Shown here: positions 26,184 to 35,222 of the stretch, one piece after another
Layout of the letters: each line of letters opens with the position of its first letter
How positions within the stretch are numbered: the first letter of the stretch is position 1
Program-made: the position numbers and the translations under genes
DNA from: Holtiella tumoricola
GTDB lineage: Bacteria > Bacillota > Clostridia > Lachnospirales > Cellulosilyticaceae
Reading direction: 5' to 3'
Assembly: GCF_027857615.1 (NCBI RefSeq)
Contig: NZ_JAQIFT010000033.1
Span: forward strand, 20,791 to 84,790
Length of the DNA stretch: 64,000 nucleotides
Notes under the pieces: generated by a model
Told to the model about the DNA's origin: nothing
Database searches by the model: none
Seen by the model: only the letters and a program-made list of their open reading frames with translations

Positions 26184-27060
26184 AAAAATCGTACCCCTAT
26201 TTATAGTAATAATGATGACAATTTCGTTGGTGGCATGTGGCAACAGTAGTACAGTCAGCTCCCAATCCTCAACAGACGAAACAGAGCAAGCTAAAACCTT
26301 CCCGAAATTTCAGGGAACAGATTTTGACGGCAACAGTGTCGATGAATCTCTGTTCAGCAAAAATGAGGTAACTCTTCTTAATTTCTGGTTCAACGGCTGC
26401 TCTGCGTGCGTCAATGAAATGCCTGCGCTCGAAGAATTGAACGCTAGGCTCCGTGAAAAAGGTGCTGAACTTGTAGGCATAAACGTCGAAGCTGGTGGAA
26501 GCGACAAAGCACTTGCAGAGGCAAAGGAAATCCTTTCAAAACAGGGCGCTACATATAGGAATTTGTTTATCAGCGCTGGAGAAGAAGCAAATGAATATAT
26601 CGAAAAAATCTTCGCTTTCCCCACGACAGTTATGGTAGACAAGAACGGTAATATCATCGGAAAACCTATTGTAGGAAGCATTGAAGATGAGAAGAAAATA
26701 GATGATATCCTTAAGATGGTCGACGATGTGAAAGCTGGAAAAACAGTTTCATATGCTTCTGACGATGACGATAAAATGACAGCACTTATGACAGAGGTAG
26801 ATAATATCTTCTTAGAACACAAGGATGTTTGGGACAAGGTATTCGACAGCATCAAGAAGAACTTCGACAGCAGCCAGAAAAACAATGTTGAGCAGGCAGA
26901 TGATACCACCTATGCTGAATACTTAAAAGCTCAGATAGAAACTGTAAAGGATTCCTTTACCGAGGATGAGCTGAGGACTCTTGACAACGACATTAAAAGG
27001 ATAGACGAAATTGATAAGCAAATTCAGGAATTAGACAGCAATAAAGACAGTAATAAGTAA
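26170..27060 (+). CDS. TlpA-like thioredoxin-fold lipoprotein
   Basis: A 296-residue secreted lipoprotein. The signal peptide ends in the lipobox LVAC (Cys about residue 18). A TlpA/ResA-type thioredoxin domain follows, with active site GCSACVNEMP and the cis-Pro in AFPTTVMVD. The C-terminal about 110 residues are a charged helical extension. With the CXXC peptide and polyferredoxin it should form an extracellular reducing pathway; the final substrate (for example methionine sulfoxide, peroxide or disulfides) is not shown. It is translationally coupled to the polyferredoxin gene. Confidence 0.9.
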   Translation: MKVIKKIVPLFIVIMMTISLVACGNSSTVSSQSSTDETEQAKTFPKFQGTDFDGNSVDESLFSKNEVTLLNFWFNGCSACVNEMPALEELNARLREKGAELVGINVEAGGSDKALAEAKEILSKQGATYRNLFISAGEEANEYIEKIFAFPTTVMVDKNGNIIGKPIVGSIEDEKKIDDILKMVDDVKAGKTVSYASDDDDKMTALMTEVDNIFLEHKDVWDKVFDSIKKNFDSSQKNNVEQADDTTYAEYLKAQIETVKDSFTEDELRTLDNDIKRIDEIDKQIQELDSNKDSNK

Positions 27061-27074
27061 TCGAGAGGTAAGGC

Positions 27075-27911
27075 ATGACTAAAAACAATATAGATGTTAG
27101 ACAAAAAATCTGGTTTACCCTACTCCCGATATTTGCGATAGGAATACACTTTTTTCCTCAAACATCTTCCTCTATGGTATTTATGACTTATTTCTAAACG
27201 TTATGGGCATACCTGACGAGAAGTTTATGAAGTTTTCTTATTTGGCTGAAATGCTTGTATATGTCGTGCTGATACTTATCTTCTTCATCATCTTCAAGCT
27301 GGCGTTTAGAAAGGACAAGGATCAAATGAGACTTATTGCCGAATCTTAAGGACTCGGCAATAAGTCTCATCGCAGGTGCAGGAGTTTCAGGAGTTTCTTA
27401 TCTCTGGATTATGCTGGCTGAAAAAATACCCGCACTTCAGAGAAGTCTTGCCGCAATGGACGCAACAAACAAGGAAATCGAAGGTGGAAGTAGTTTGGGA
27501 CTCATTCTAATTGTCGTTGTTGCCGCACCTCTCATAGAAGAGATTCTTTTTCGTGGAATAGTATTTCGCTCCATGCGCAAGGTTATCCCTAGATGGTATC
27601 CGCTAATATTGTCCGCAGCAATATTCGGAGCCTATCACATGAATATAGTTCAGGCTGTTTACGCTACCTTTATGGGAATAGTCGCTGCAATAATTTACGA
27701 GAAGACGAATAACCTTATGTATCCGATTCTCGTACATGTAACAAACAACCTTATCGGTGCGATACAAAGCTTTATCCCTTCGGAGACAGGAGTTTTTATC
27801 GTTAATATGTTTTCTCTTTCCATGATTATTCCTATGTTTTATGCAATCTATCGTTTACTTAGATGCAACCTTCCAGAACAAGCATACGCTAAAACACCTA
27901 TCGACATTTGA
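27075..27911 (+). pseudogene. CPBP-family (CAAX-like) intramembrane protease, frameshifted twice
   Basis: Three reading-frame pieces form one CPBP protein. 27075-27197 gives MTKNNIDVRQKIW. A shift near the T6 run at about 27150 leads to SSNIFLYGIYDLFLN and MLVYVVLILIFF. A second shift near 27335 leads to the long last piece with EEILFRG, FGAYHMN and HVTNNLIG, the catalytic EExxxR, FxxxH and HxxxN motifs. The last piece alone (27336-27911, TTG start) holds the full protease core of 191 residues and might still be made. It follows the TlpA gene by 14 bases in the same operon. Confidence 0.8.
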
Positions 27912-28056
27912 AATAGGTTGACAGTAAAGAGAAATTTGTCTGAGCATACAAATTATTATTTATTTGGGAGATTATAAGCAAACCCTTTATCGAGCTGAAA
28001 CCAGTTCTACTAAAGCTAATCTAAATAATGATCAAACTGAAACTTATCATGAAATT

Positions 28057-28143
28057 AAGCCGTTGCAACCTTGATGCAACGGCTCCTACTTTTCCTACGT
28101 CCTCAAACTGGTCTAGAGTATACTTACAAAAGGATAGTGGACA
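28057..28143 (+). repeat. Cassette-boundary repeat, copy 1
   Basis: Hairpin AGCCGTTGCA/TGCAACGGCT (28058-28084) followed about 27 bases later by TAGAGTATACTTACAAAAGG (28114-28133), then ATAGTGGA. Same layout as five other copies in this region. The hairpin doubles as a terminator for the upstream CPBP operon. Confidence 0.7.
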
Positions 28144-28249
28144 ATATTTAAACAATTTATTATAATAAGTCCCAAAATATTATGCCTATTCAATAGAACT
28201 ACTTACTATTACGGAGGTAGTTACTCCACCTACACAGTAAAATATACCT

Positions 28250-28345
28250 AAATTACATAAATAAGGCACTGTACTATTTTATTTAGGACAGTGCCTTTGC
28301 TTATTACACCACATCTATCTGCTAGAGTATCATTACAAAATAAGT
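28250..28345 (+). repeat. Cassette-boundary repeat, copy 2
   Basis: Hairpin AGGCACTGT/ACAGTGCCT (28264-28297), T-run, then CTAGAGTATCATTACAAAA (28322-28340). The motif is shortened. It is followed by about 180 bases without a recognisable gene. Confidence 0.65.
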
Positions 28346-28525
28346 ATTTCTCATAGAGTCCCTAAGTAGAGCTGCCAAAGCTACTTTCGAAAACTATGAA
28401 AATATGGCAACCTCGCTATTTCATAATAACAAGTTTTCCATATTTTTTGAAATTAAGAGTAATTTAAGCAAATACTAATTTAGTCTTACTAAGGTCTGGC
28501 TCATAATCTCACAGATAAACTGGAA

Positions 28526-30565
28526 TTAATAGTTTTCTTTTCTCACTTCAAAGAAAGCTTTTGGATGTTTACATACGGGGCAAACTTCTGGTGCCTCAAG
28601 TCCAACAACAATATGTCCACAGTTGCGACACTCCCACATTGTAACACCACTCTTTTTAAATACTTCCATTACCTCAATGTTATGAAGTAATGCACGGTAT
28701 CTTTCTTCATGATGTTTTTCAATGGCACCTACTGCCCTGAATTGAGCTGCTAATTCTGTGAAGCCTTCTTCCTCGGCTTCTTTAGCCATTCTATCATACA
28801 TATCTGTCCATTCTGCATTTTCACCTTCTGCTGCATGTAGAAGATTTTCAGGAGTATCTCCCAACTCACCAAGAGCTTTAAACCAAAGCTTTGCATGTTC
28901 TTTTTCATTTTCTGCAGTCTGTAAAAATAAGGCTGCAATCTGCTCATATCCAGCTTTCTTTGCTACAGCTGCAAAGTATGTATATTTATTTCTAGCCTGC
29001 GATTCACCTGCAAAAGCTTCCCAAAGATTTTTCTCTGTCTTTGTTCCTGCATATTTACTTTTGGCAAGGGAAGACTCATCTTTCTTTAAAACAGAAGCCG
29101 GTTGCTTACAGATCGGACATTGTTCCGGTGTTTGCTCTCCCTCATAAACATATCCGCATACACTACATATCCATTTGTTCATTTTGTTCTCTCCTTTTTG
29201 TTTTAATATTTTACTTTTATCCTCATATGAGGTGTGTAACATTTCTTCAGCTAATTCACTAAGTGGCTCTCCATAAAACTCTTCATAGATTCTTTTGATA
29301 TCCGGATTTTCATGACTTTTTCTGATAGTCATTGCTTCATCTTTGGTATAAAGACTTTGAATTCTTGCCTTTCTAACCTCATCCTTATCCTTCAAAAGGT
29401 CCTTTGGCTGACCTCCTCCACCTATACATCCACCAGGACATGTCATTACCTCTATAAAGTGGTAATGCTTTTCACCTTTTTTAATCTGATCAATTACTTT
29501 GCCAGCATTGGCAGTTCCATATATTACAGCAATATTTACATCCAAATCACCAATTTTTAGGCTAGCCTCTTTAACACCTTCATAACCTCTTACTGGCACT
29601 AAATTAAAAAGCTGCTCTGGAGATTTTTCTTTTGTAATAAATTCATATGCACTTCGAAGTGCTGCCTCCATAACACCACCGGTATTACCAAAGATAACGG
29701 CTGCTCCTGATGCTTCTCCCATAAAATCATCATAATTACTATCGGCAAGATCACCTAAATCGATACCTTCTTCTTTTGCCCACCTTGCAAGTTCTCTTGT
29801 GGTAATAACATAATCCATATCACGAAGGCCTTCGATACCAAGATATCTCGAAGCTGCATTCATTTCTTCTCTTCGGATTTCATACTTCTTAGCAGTGCAT
29901 GGTGTAAGTGCAACATTAACAATGCTTTGCGGATTAAGACCTTTCTTATTTGCAAAATAGGTTTTAATGGTTGGTCCTTGCATACCGATTGGACTTTTGG
30001 CTGTAGAAAGGTTTGACATCATCTCCGGATAATATGTTTCAACATATTTAACCCATGCAGGGCAACAACTGGTAAATTGCGGAAGTGGTGCAGTATTTTG
30101 CGTAACTCTTTCAACTAGTTCACTGGCTTCTTCAACAATTGTTAAATCGGCTGCAAAGTTGGTGTCAAGGACAAAATCAACACCAAGTTTTCTAAGTAGT
30201 GCCACCATCTTTTCCTGAACAAAGCTGCCAGCTGACATGCCAAACTCTTCGCCAAGTGCAACTCTTACGGATGGGGATGTGCTAACAATGACGACTTTTT
30301 CCGGATTATTTATGGCTTCCTTTACGTAGTGATATTCATACTTTTCAGTAATGCTATCTACCGGACATACATTTGCACACTGCCCACAATTTATGCACAC
30401 TACTTGTCCATCGGTCTGTTCAAAAGTATATGTGCCATGTACACCTATTTGATTGGTACATATCTCTTTGCACATTCCACATTTGATACATTTCTCTTCT
30501 AGACGAACAATACTGGGATTGTCTTCCTCAATGGGAACTCTTACATTAAGTGGTAAATGATTCAT
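28526..30565 (-). CDS. [FeFe] hydrogenase fused to rubredoxin-rubrerythrin-rubredoxin
   Basis: A 679-residue single frame. Residues 1-80 carry two ferredoxin-type 4Fe-4S clusters (CIKCGMCKEIC, CINCGQCANVCP). Residues 85-410 are an [FeFe] hydrogenase with H-cluster motifs TSCCPAW, TPCTAKKYE and the third cluster motif TCPGGCIGGGGQP. A short extension follows. From residue 462 a complete reverse-type rubrerythrin is attached: rubredoxin CSVCGYVY...CPICK, the di-iron four-helix domain (EAFAGESQARNKY, ENEKEHAK, EKHHEERY) and a second rubredoxin CRNCGH...CPVCK. An internal ATG at 29182 has AAAGGAGAG upstream and could yield free rubrerythrin. The likely role is H2-linked peroxide or oxygen reduction (inference). 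Confidence 0.9.
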   Translation of the reverse strand: MNHLPLNVRVPIEEDNPSIVRLEEKCIKCGMCKEICTNQIGVHGTYTFEQTDGQVVCINCGQCANVCPVDSITEKYEYHYVKEAINNPEKVVIVSTSPSVRVALGEEFGMSAGSFVQEKMVALLRKLGVDFVLDTNFAADLTIVEEASELVERVTQNTAPLPQFTSCCPAWVKYVETYYPEMMSNLSTAKSPIGMQGPTIKTYFANKKGLNPQSIVNVALTPCTAKKYEIRREEMNAASRYLGIEGLRDMDYVITTRELARWAKEEGIDLGDLADSNYDDFMGEASGAAVIFGNTGGVMEAALRSAYEFITKEKSPEQLFNLVPVRGYEGVKEASLKIGDLDVNIAVIYGTANAGKVIDQIKKGEKHYHFIEVMTCPGGCIGGGGQPKDLLKDKDEVRKARIQSLYTKDEAMTIRKSHENPDIKRIYEEFYGEPLSELAEEMLHTSYEDKSKILKQKGENKMNKWICSVCGYVYEGEQTPEQCPICKQPASVLKKDESSLAKSKYAGTKTEKNLWEAFAGESQARNKYTYFAAVAKKAGYEQIAALFLQTAENEKEHAKLWFKALGELGDTPENLLHAAEGENAEWTDMYDRMAKEAEEEGFTELAAQFRAVGAIEKHHEERYRALLHNIEVMEVFKKSGVTMWECRNCGHIVVGLEAPEVCPVCKHPKAFFEVRKENY

Positions 30566-31113
30566 AAAATTAACCTCCTATAAATAGTATTTTCATTTGT
30601 TTTACCAATTTCTTGCTACCGTTTTGAAAAATATTCCTCAGTATGTATATAGAATAATTTTACTACGGCAAAACAGATTTTTCAACAAAAAATACGAACA
30701 GAAGAAAGGACATTCCTATGAGAATGAAAATCCTATCACCATTTTTATACAAGGTTACTCTTCCTATTTGGGGTCTATAACAAGCAAAGGAACTATACTG
30801 TATGAATAGTATAATTCCTTATTGCGTTATTAGCTGTATTTTACCATGTAGGTAAAACGTACCTACCAATGGAAGCTGGACAAACAAATATCTTATTCAA
30901 AAACTTTCGGCTTTATGATTAATTCAAAATTTTCAAAGTTCAATAGACATTCCATATATCCACACCTTTCTTCACACTGACAGTAATTAACCAATTATCA
31001 ATATGCCACACTTTAAACCAACAAATCAAAAATTGAAAAAAACTTTTTTAGCTCTCTTCTCCTTTATAACAGCGATAATTGAATAAATAGCATATATTTT
31101 CATAATTATCTAA
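30566..31113. other. Intergenic region with gene remnants
   Basis: About 550 bases between the hydrogenase start and a surface-protein fragment. It holds the upstream region of the hydrogenase (AT-rich, no clear -35/-10 pair), a 20-codon ORF (30719-30781, MRMKILSPFLYK...) and then a hairpin GGAACTATACT/AGTATAATTCC (30788-30815) resembling a terminator. No credible gene is seen; the sequence looks like eroded remains. Confidence 0.5.
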
Positions 31114-31341
31114 TTAATCTTCATCAACTGCTATAAGTGTTCCAGTAAGCGTTTTATTACTACCCGTGTCGTTATTCGTTACACCTGAAATTATATATTT
31201 ATATGTATTTCCATTTTTTAAACCTTTTACTCTTACAGTCAACTCATCATTATCTTTCTCAGTAATCTTAGTTGTATCATAACTTCCATATGTTGTACTT
31301 CGAACTAAAAAATTATTGCATTCTAAATTGAGCCAATGCAC
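31114..31341 (-). pseudogene. C-terminal fragment of an Ig/fibronectin-like surface protein
   Basis: A 75-codon frame, without a start signal. The body (LTVRVKGLKNGNTYKYIISGV) looks like the last strand pair of a fibronectin-type III/Ig-like domain. Its first codons lie inside boundary repeat copy 3, which suggests the gene was cut when the repeat arrived. No ribosome site precedes it. Function is not expected. Confidence 0.45.
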
Positions 31342-31470
31342 TCTTATCGGTGCATTAGCTCCTGATTTACCTATAATCCAAGTATAGTCCAGAGTATCCT
31401 TGCAAAAGGACGGTGAACGAGAGTTTTGTTTTCATATTGCTTACCCTTTCCATTGTTCACAATTTGAGAG
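31330..31470 (+). repeat. Cassette-boundary repeat, copy 3
   Basis: Hairpin AATGCAC/GTGCATT (31335-31356), the spacer GATTTACCTATAATCCAAGT, then GAGTATCCTTGCAAAAGGA (31392-31410) and CGGTGAAC. Homology with copy 5 continues downstream (CCTTTCCA...TTGAGAGTTGAAG, 31445-31470). Confidence 0.75.
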
Positions 31471-31589
31471 TTGAAGCCTTTATCTTCTAATGTTAAAATA
31501 ATAAGAATACAACCTTACAAATTACTTAAAAATGATAATTCATGAGTTTAATACTTATAAATTAAATTACATAACTGGTGGTGATTATT

Positions 31590-32060
31590 TTGAGTAAAGA
31601 GTTTGAAATACAAGGGTGCATAGAGGTGCCGATAAGTCTATCTGAAGATGAATTTTTCAAAGAATTTATTGGCTTTATTGAATCTAAAAACTGGACATTT
31701 GGCGGGGGTATAAATGAAATTATTGATGGATTTTATATAAATGCTGATGGTACAAAGGGGAAATATGTGCTTGAGGATATGTTCGATAACATACATGATA
31801 ACCTAACAAATGAGTTGTTTGAGTTACATTCTTTAGCCTCATTGATATATTTGATAAATGCAGGACGTGAACTTGAATTTTCCTACAATGATGTAAAATG
31901 CTTTATTTCAAAAAGCGGATCTACCAAGACAGTTTCTCTGTGGATATCCGAGGATGAGCAGGCATATGACAATATCGAAGACCTAATTGAAAATGCGATG
32001 ATATGCAATCAACCTCTTGTTCATATATTCCATGCTACTACATTAGAAACTCTTTTTTAG
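31590..32060 (+). CDS. Unknown small protein, possible orphan immunity protein
   Basis: A 156-residue acidic protein starting at TTG 31590, with GGTGGTGATT just upstream. It has no signal peptide, membrane segment or known motif. A strand-rich first half (FGGGINEIIDGFYINADG) and an acidic C-terminus are typical of small immunity proteins from toxin loci, but I cannot assign a family. It is followed nine bases later by the DUF3885-like gene, with a good AGGAGG between, so the two form an operon. Confidence 0.6.
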   Translation: MSKEFEIQGCIEVPISLSEDEFFKEFIGFIESKNWTFGGGINEIIDGFYINADGTKGKYVLEDMFDNIHDNLTNELFELHSLASLIYLINAGRELEFSYNDVKCFISKSGSTKTVSLWISEDEQAYDNIEDLIENAMICNQPLVHIFHATTLETLF

Positions 32061-32069
32061 GAGGTTGCT

Positions 32070-33086
32070 ATGATAATAACAGAAACAACGTTTGAGATTT
32101 CTTGGTCAAATTTTTGCTGGATTGATTCTTCTGCAGATAATCAGGAAGATTTATGCCTACACGGCAATGTTACAGTTACCATTGAGGATACTCAATTAAG
32201 TTACTCATGCTGTACAAGTGCTGCAGCACTTCAGATGCTTAGAACTCTAACGCAGGATCATAAAATCACTCCTTATGAGCAAATGCTTCCTTGTTGTGGT
32301 CACAGTTTATTTGCATCTGACGATTTGAGTAAAGTAACAGTTAGTGGCTGTGATAATGGTATTGATTATTTAGTGATCCATAAGGAAAATACAGTGGTTA
32401 TTGAAACAGAAGACGGAATCCTCTACACGGTTTCATTGCCGAAATACCGAGCTAAAGTTTTGAAATTTGCAAGAGCTGTTGAGAAATTTTATCTCCAATG
32501 CTCACCTAAGATTTTGCCAACTGAACCTTATGAAAAGGACGGATATCTTGCTTTTTGGAACGAATGGACGCAGCATATGTTTCGGGCTATGCATTTGTAC
32601 GAAAACCAGCTGCTAAACCGAGCGCTACTGTCTACCCACTACCGTAATGAGTGGGAGTTAGATGGTGGTAGGCCATATGATGCTTCTCAAAATGTAAGAA
32701 AAGAATATATCGGTGCTTGCTTACAGATTGCTGTAAATCTCTACATACAGCAACATTTTACTAACAATTTAGCTGTCATTTATGACGATAAATACAATTG
32801 TGCAGTAAAAAACGAAAAAGAATTTATTGAGTCCTGCCTTACATCAATCGAAAGCCAAAGCTACCCCTTTCATTGGGTGGATGAAGAAGAAACCTATTAC
32901 GGCACAAGACATATATGGAAAGCCAACCGAATTGATATTGAAACACTTTTTCGTAAAATAATTATCTCTGATTTAGGTGATAATACAGAACTTGATTGTT
33001 CTGTTTATATCGTAGATCTTGAAACCGGAACTGTATTTTTCTTATACGACGATAGAGGTATGGATATCTTTTACGAATTAAGTTAA
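32070..33086 (+). CDS. DUF3885-like protein
   Basis: A 338-residue cytoplasmic protein. The C-terminal about 100 residues (YPFHWVDEEETYYGTRHIWKA, then VYIVDLETGTVFFLYDDRGMDIF) match DUF3885, common among solitary immunity-like genes of Firmicutes. The N-terminal 200 residues contain a region with several cysteines and no named domain. ATG follows AGGAGG. It ends just before the copy 4 boundary repeat, whose hairpin terminates it. Confidence 0.7.
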   Translation: MIITETTFEISWSNFCWIDSSADNQEDLCLHGNVTVTIEDTQLSYSCCTSAAALQMLRTLTQDHKITPYEQMLPCCGHSLFASDDLSKVTVSGCDNGIDYLVIHKENTVVIETEDGILYTVSLPKYRAKVLKFARAVEKFYLQCSPKILPTEPYEKDGYLAFWNEWTQHMFRAMHLYENQLLNRALLSTHYRNEWELDGGRPYDASQNVRKEYIGACLQIAVNLYIQQHFTNNLAVIYDDKYNCAVKNEKEFIESCLTSIESQSYPFHWVDEEETYYGTRHIWKANRIDIETLFRKIIISDLGDNTELDCSVYIVDLETGTVFFLYDDRGMDIFYELS

Positions 33087-33099
33087 TCATATTTAATTT

Positions 33100-33190
33100 T
33101 AGAGCCACTGCACTTTGCATTTGCAGTGGCTCTTGCTTTACCTATAGACCCAAAATAGTCCAGAGTATCCTTGCAAAAGGACGGCGAAAT
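33100..33190 (+). repeat. Cassette-boundary repeat, copy 4
   Basis: Twelve base-pair hairpin AGAGCCACTGCA/TGCAGTGGCTCT (33101-33133), spacer TTTACCTATAGACCCAAAAT, then GAGTATCCTTGCAAAAGGA (33163-33181) and CGGCGAAA. Nearly identical to copy 3 in the second part. Confidence 0.8.
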
Positions 33191-33196
33191 ACTTCC

Positions 33197-33226
33197 TTGC
33201 GACTGTTTAATGGATTATGGTATAAT
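33197..33226 (+). promoter_or_regulatory. Sigma-A type promoter of the DUF3841 gene
   Basis: TTGCGA at 33197-33202, an 18-base spacer, TATAAT at 33221-33226. It begins right after boundary repeat copy 4, about 115 bases before the ATG. Confidence 0.65.
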
Positions 33227-33341
33227 TCAGTTAATAAAACTACTATATAACAGTTTTAAGAAAAAGTAGTAACGTCAAAATGGTTGGGTACAACTCATTT
33301 AAATTGTATAAATAGAATACTATATTTGGTGGTGGTATATC

Positions 33342-33878
33342 ATGATTTTGTGGACAATTCAACATCTGAAAGCCTATGAGAAGCTGTGCGAAACAGGAAC
33401 CCTTAGAGCAGATGCAAAGCATCTTATCTTTAATGGCGAATTCACGGAAGCCTATCGTTGGATGGCTGAGCAAATGACAGAACGTATTGGAACTGCACCA
33501 AATGGCATTGTTTTTCCTGTGTGGGCATGGTACCAATGGGAGGGACAACGAAAAAGACCGGATATGAGATTTCATAGTCGTGGTTGGGGCGAAAAAGGAA
33601 CACCAATTGTACTTTTAACAATCGATGTTCCTGAGAATCTTGTTCTGCTGTCGGACTTTGATTACTGGCATATTGTTTTAAGTGACGGGGATTTGATTTT
33701 CCCTTATTCCGAAACAGCTTGTTATTCCAAAGAGAAGAAAAGAAACAGTTGGAAAAATATATTTGATATTACGTGTTCCTTTGATAGCGAGGAACATAGC
33801 CAACTCTCTACACAAGCAACCCTCTGGGAAATCAAAAAGGAATGGGTAATCAAAGCCGAGCATTTTACATCTCGATGA
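33342..33878 (+). CDS. DUF3841 protein
   Basis: A 178-residue protein matching DUF3841: MILWTIQHLKAYEKL, YRWMAEQMTERIG, FPVWAWYQWEG and PIVLLTIDVPENLVLLSDFDYWH. The family is found in many Firmicutes and often sits among toxin-immunity genes. Catalytic function is unknown. GGTGGTGGTATATC precedes the ATG. The next gene begins 130 bases later behind a leader that is repeated elsewhere. Confidence 0.85.
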   Translation: MILWTIQHLKAYEKLCETGTLRADAKHLIFNGEFTEAYRWMAEQMTERIGTAPNGIVFPVWAWYQWEGQRKRPDMRFHSRGWGEKGTPIVLLTIDVPENLVLLSDFDYWHIVLSDGDLIFPYSETACYSKEKKRNSWKNIFDITCSFDSEEHSQLSTQATLWEIKKEWVIKAEHFTSR

Positions 33879-33901
33879 ATTCCCCATTTGGCGGAGGAAA
33901 T

Positions 33902-34007
33902 TATGGTAAACTTGTTCAATATAACCGCCTAAGAAAGCTTTTGCTAAACGGTAGCAAGGACTTTTAACGCTCAGAGAGCGAATTTATATAATTGACAGGA
34001 GTGTTCT
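33902..34007 (+). repeat. Repeated gene leader, copy a
   Basis: About 106 bases with the same order of blocks as 35223-35329: TATGGTAAACTTG, AAGAAAGCTTTTGCTAAAC, TAACGC, GCGAATTTATAT and a purine-rich ribosome site, ending at the ATG of the downstream gene. Short inverted repeats (TTGCTA/TAGCAA and CGCTC/GAGCG) suggest RNA structure. Confidence 0.7.
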
Positions 34008-34571
34008 ATGAAAACAAAGTATATACAAATACAAAATCTTAATTATTTTGATGGATTATACGAACTTATGGGTAATAGTATCAGCGACTTAATGGGCGTA
34101 GAATTCTCTATTACTGATGACAAAAAGGGTGAAGAACAATACTTTTGGATGGATTTTTTCAATTTAAGAGCATTAAATGAGGGGGATTTAAAAGAAGAAG
34201 CCAATCCTCAGCATTTGAGCGAAAAGCTAAATTCTGGTGAAATAGATTTTTTTATTCGTAGTGCATACTTTCCTACGCCAGAGGTATTTTATGAACCGAA
34301 AGATTTTTGTTCAAAAACAATTTTTCAGCAAAAAAATCCAACAACTCCCCACTATACTCATATATGCTTAAACGAAACAGAACCGCTTACTCCGGAAAAT
34401 ATAATAAAATGGCTTCAAAAATTATCCATAACCTTATTTGGTGAGCAATTTGATTTTCAAATGGGACAAGTTGAATCAAAAGACGAGGCTGTTATTCGAT
34501 GTAAAAAAGAATTTGAAGAAGGTAAACCATATTTTCTAAAACCGCATTTAGATGGTTTTTTAACTTATTAA
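34008..34571 (+). CDS. Unknown solitary protein, possible orphan immunity protein
   Basis: A 187-residue soluble protein (MKTKYIQIQNLNYFDGLYELM...). No membrane segment or known catalytic motif. Size, composition and position in a chain of solitary genes suit an immunity protein, but no family is recognised. ATG follows ACAGGAGTG. Its TAA is directly followed, in the same frame, by an open reading frame without a start, so it may once have been longer or joined to another gene. Confidence 0.6.
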   Translation: MKTKYIQIQNLNYFDGLYELMGNSISDLMGVEFSITDDKKGEEQYFWMDFFNLRALNEGDLKEEANPQHLSEKLNSGEIDFFIRSAYFPTPEVFYEPKDFCSKTIFQQKNPTTPHYTHICLNETEPLTPENIIKWLQKLSITLFGEQFDFQMGQVESKDEAVIRCKKEFEEGKPYFLKPHLDGFLTY

Positions 34572-34988
34572 ACTTCGGGGTGGTCTGAATTTAAGCTTGG
34601 TGATTTTTCTAGTGATGTTAGTGGTATCACAAATTTTCCATTAGATATAGCTGATGGATTTATCAGCGCTCTAAGTTATAAACTACCTATTTCTATTGGG
34701 TTTGATGCAGAAGGTACAGAGTTTACATTACTTTTAGATATTTATGATAGAGTTTCAATTATTTCTTATGATACCGAAGAAACCAAACTATATAAATGTA
34801 ATATTACACATAAAAAACTTGCAGATATGTTTTTAAATGATATGGCAAGAGATTTTACTAAGTATACAGAAGATAATTATTTTTTTGAATTTGAAAAAAG
34901 CTCACAGGAAGAATTTGTGAATAAATTGCTTAATAAGCTAAGAACTATAGAGGTTTTATTAAACAACAACAGCCATACTATTGTTTAA
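34572..34988 (+). pseudogene. 5'-truncated immunity-like gene
   Basis: A 138-codon open frame from the preceding stop to TAA 34986-34988, starting TSGWSEFKLGDFSSDVSG with no start codon or ribosome site. The internal text (GFDAEGTEFTLLLDIYD, ITHKKLADMFLNDM) looks like a real protein. It resembles the C-terminal part of solitary immunity-type proteins. It lacks its N-terminus, or the TAA at 34569 interrupts a larger gene. The next ATG is near the end. Confidence 0.6.
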
Positions 34989-35039
34989 GTAGACTTAATA
35001 TCACAACATGAATATTTCGAGACATTTTCAAAACCACTA

Positions 35040-35210
35040 CTACATAAAATTTCACTAATTATAAAATCAAAGTACTGTACTATTTTTTTGTACAGTGCTT
35101 TATCTCGTTATATCCAAGTATAGTCCAAAGTAATCTTGCAAAGGATGGTGGTCTAACTTAAGGACTCATAACGTTGATCCTTTCCACTATTAATAATTTA
35201 AGAGTTGAAG
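35040..35210 (+). repeat. Cassette-boundary repeat, copy 5
   Basis: Hairpin AAGTACTGTAC/GTACAGTGCTT (35070-35100), TATATCCAAGTATAGTCC, then AAAGTAATCTTGCAAAGGA (35127-35145). Homology with copy 3 extends on through CCTTTCCACTATT and TTTAAGAGTTGAAG to about 35210. Confidence 0.75.
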
Positions 35211-35222
35211 CTCTCACTTTAA

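Noticed and set aside
30597..30809. Plus-strand 70-codon frame upstream of the hydrogenase
   Set aside because: No ribosome site at its start and no resemblance to known proteins; overlaps the hydrogenase upstream region.
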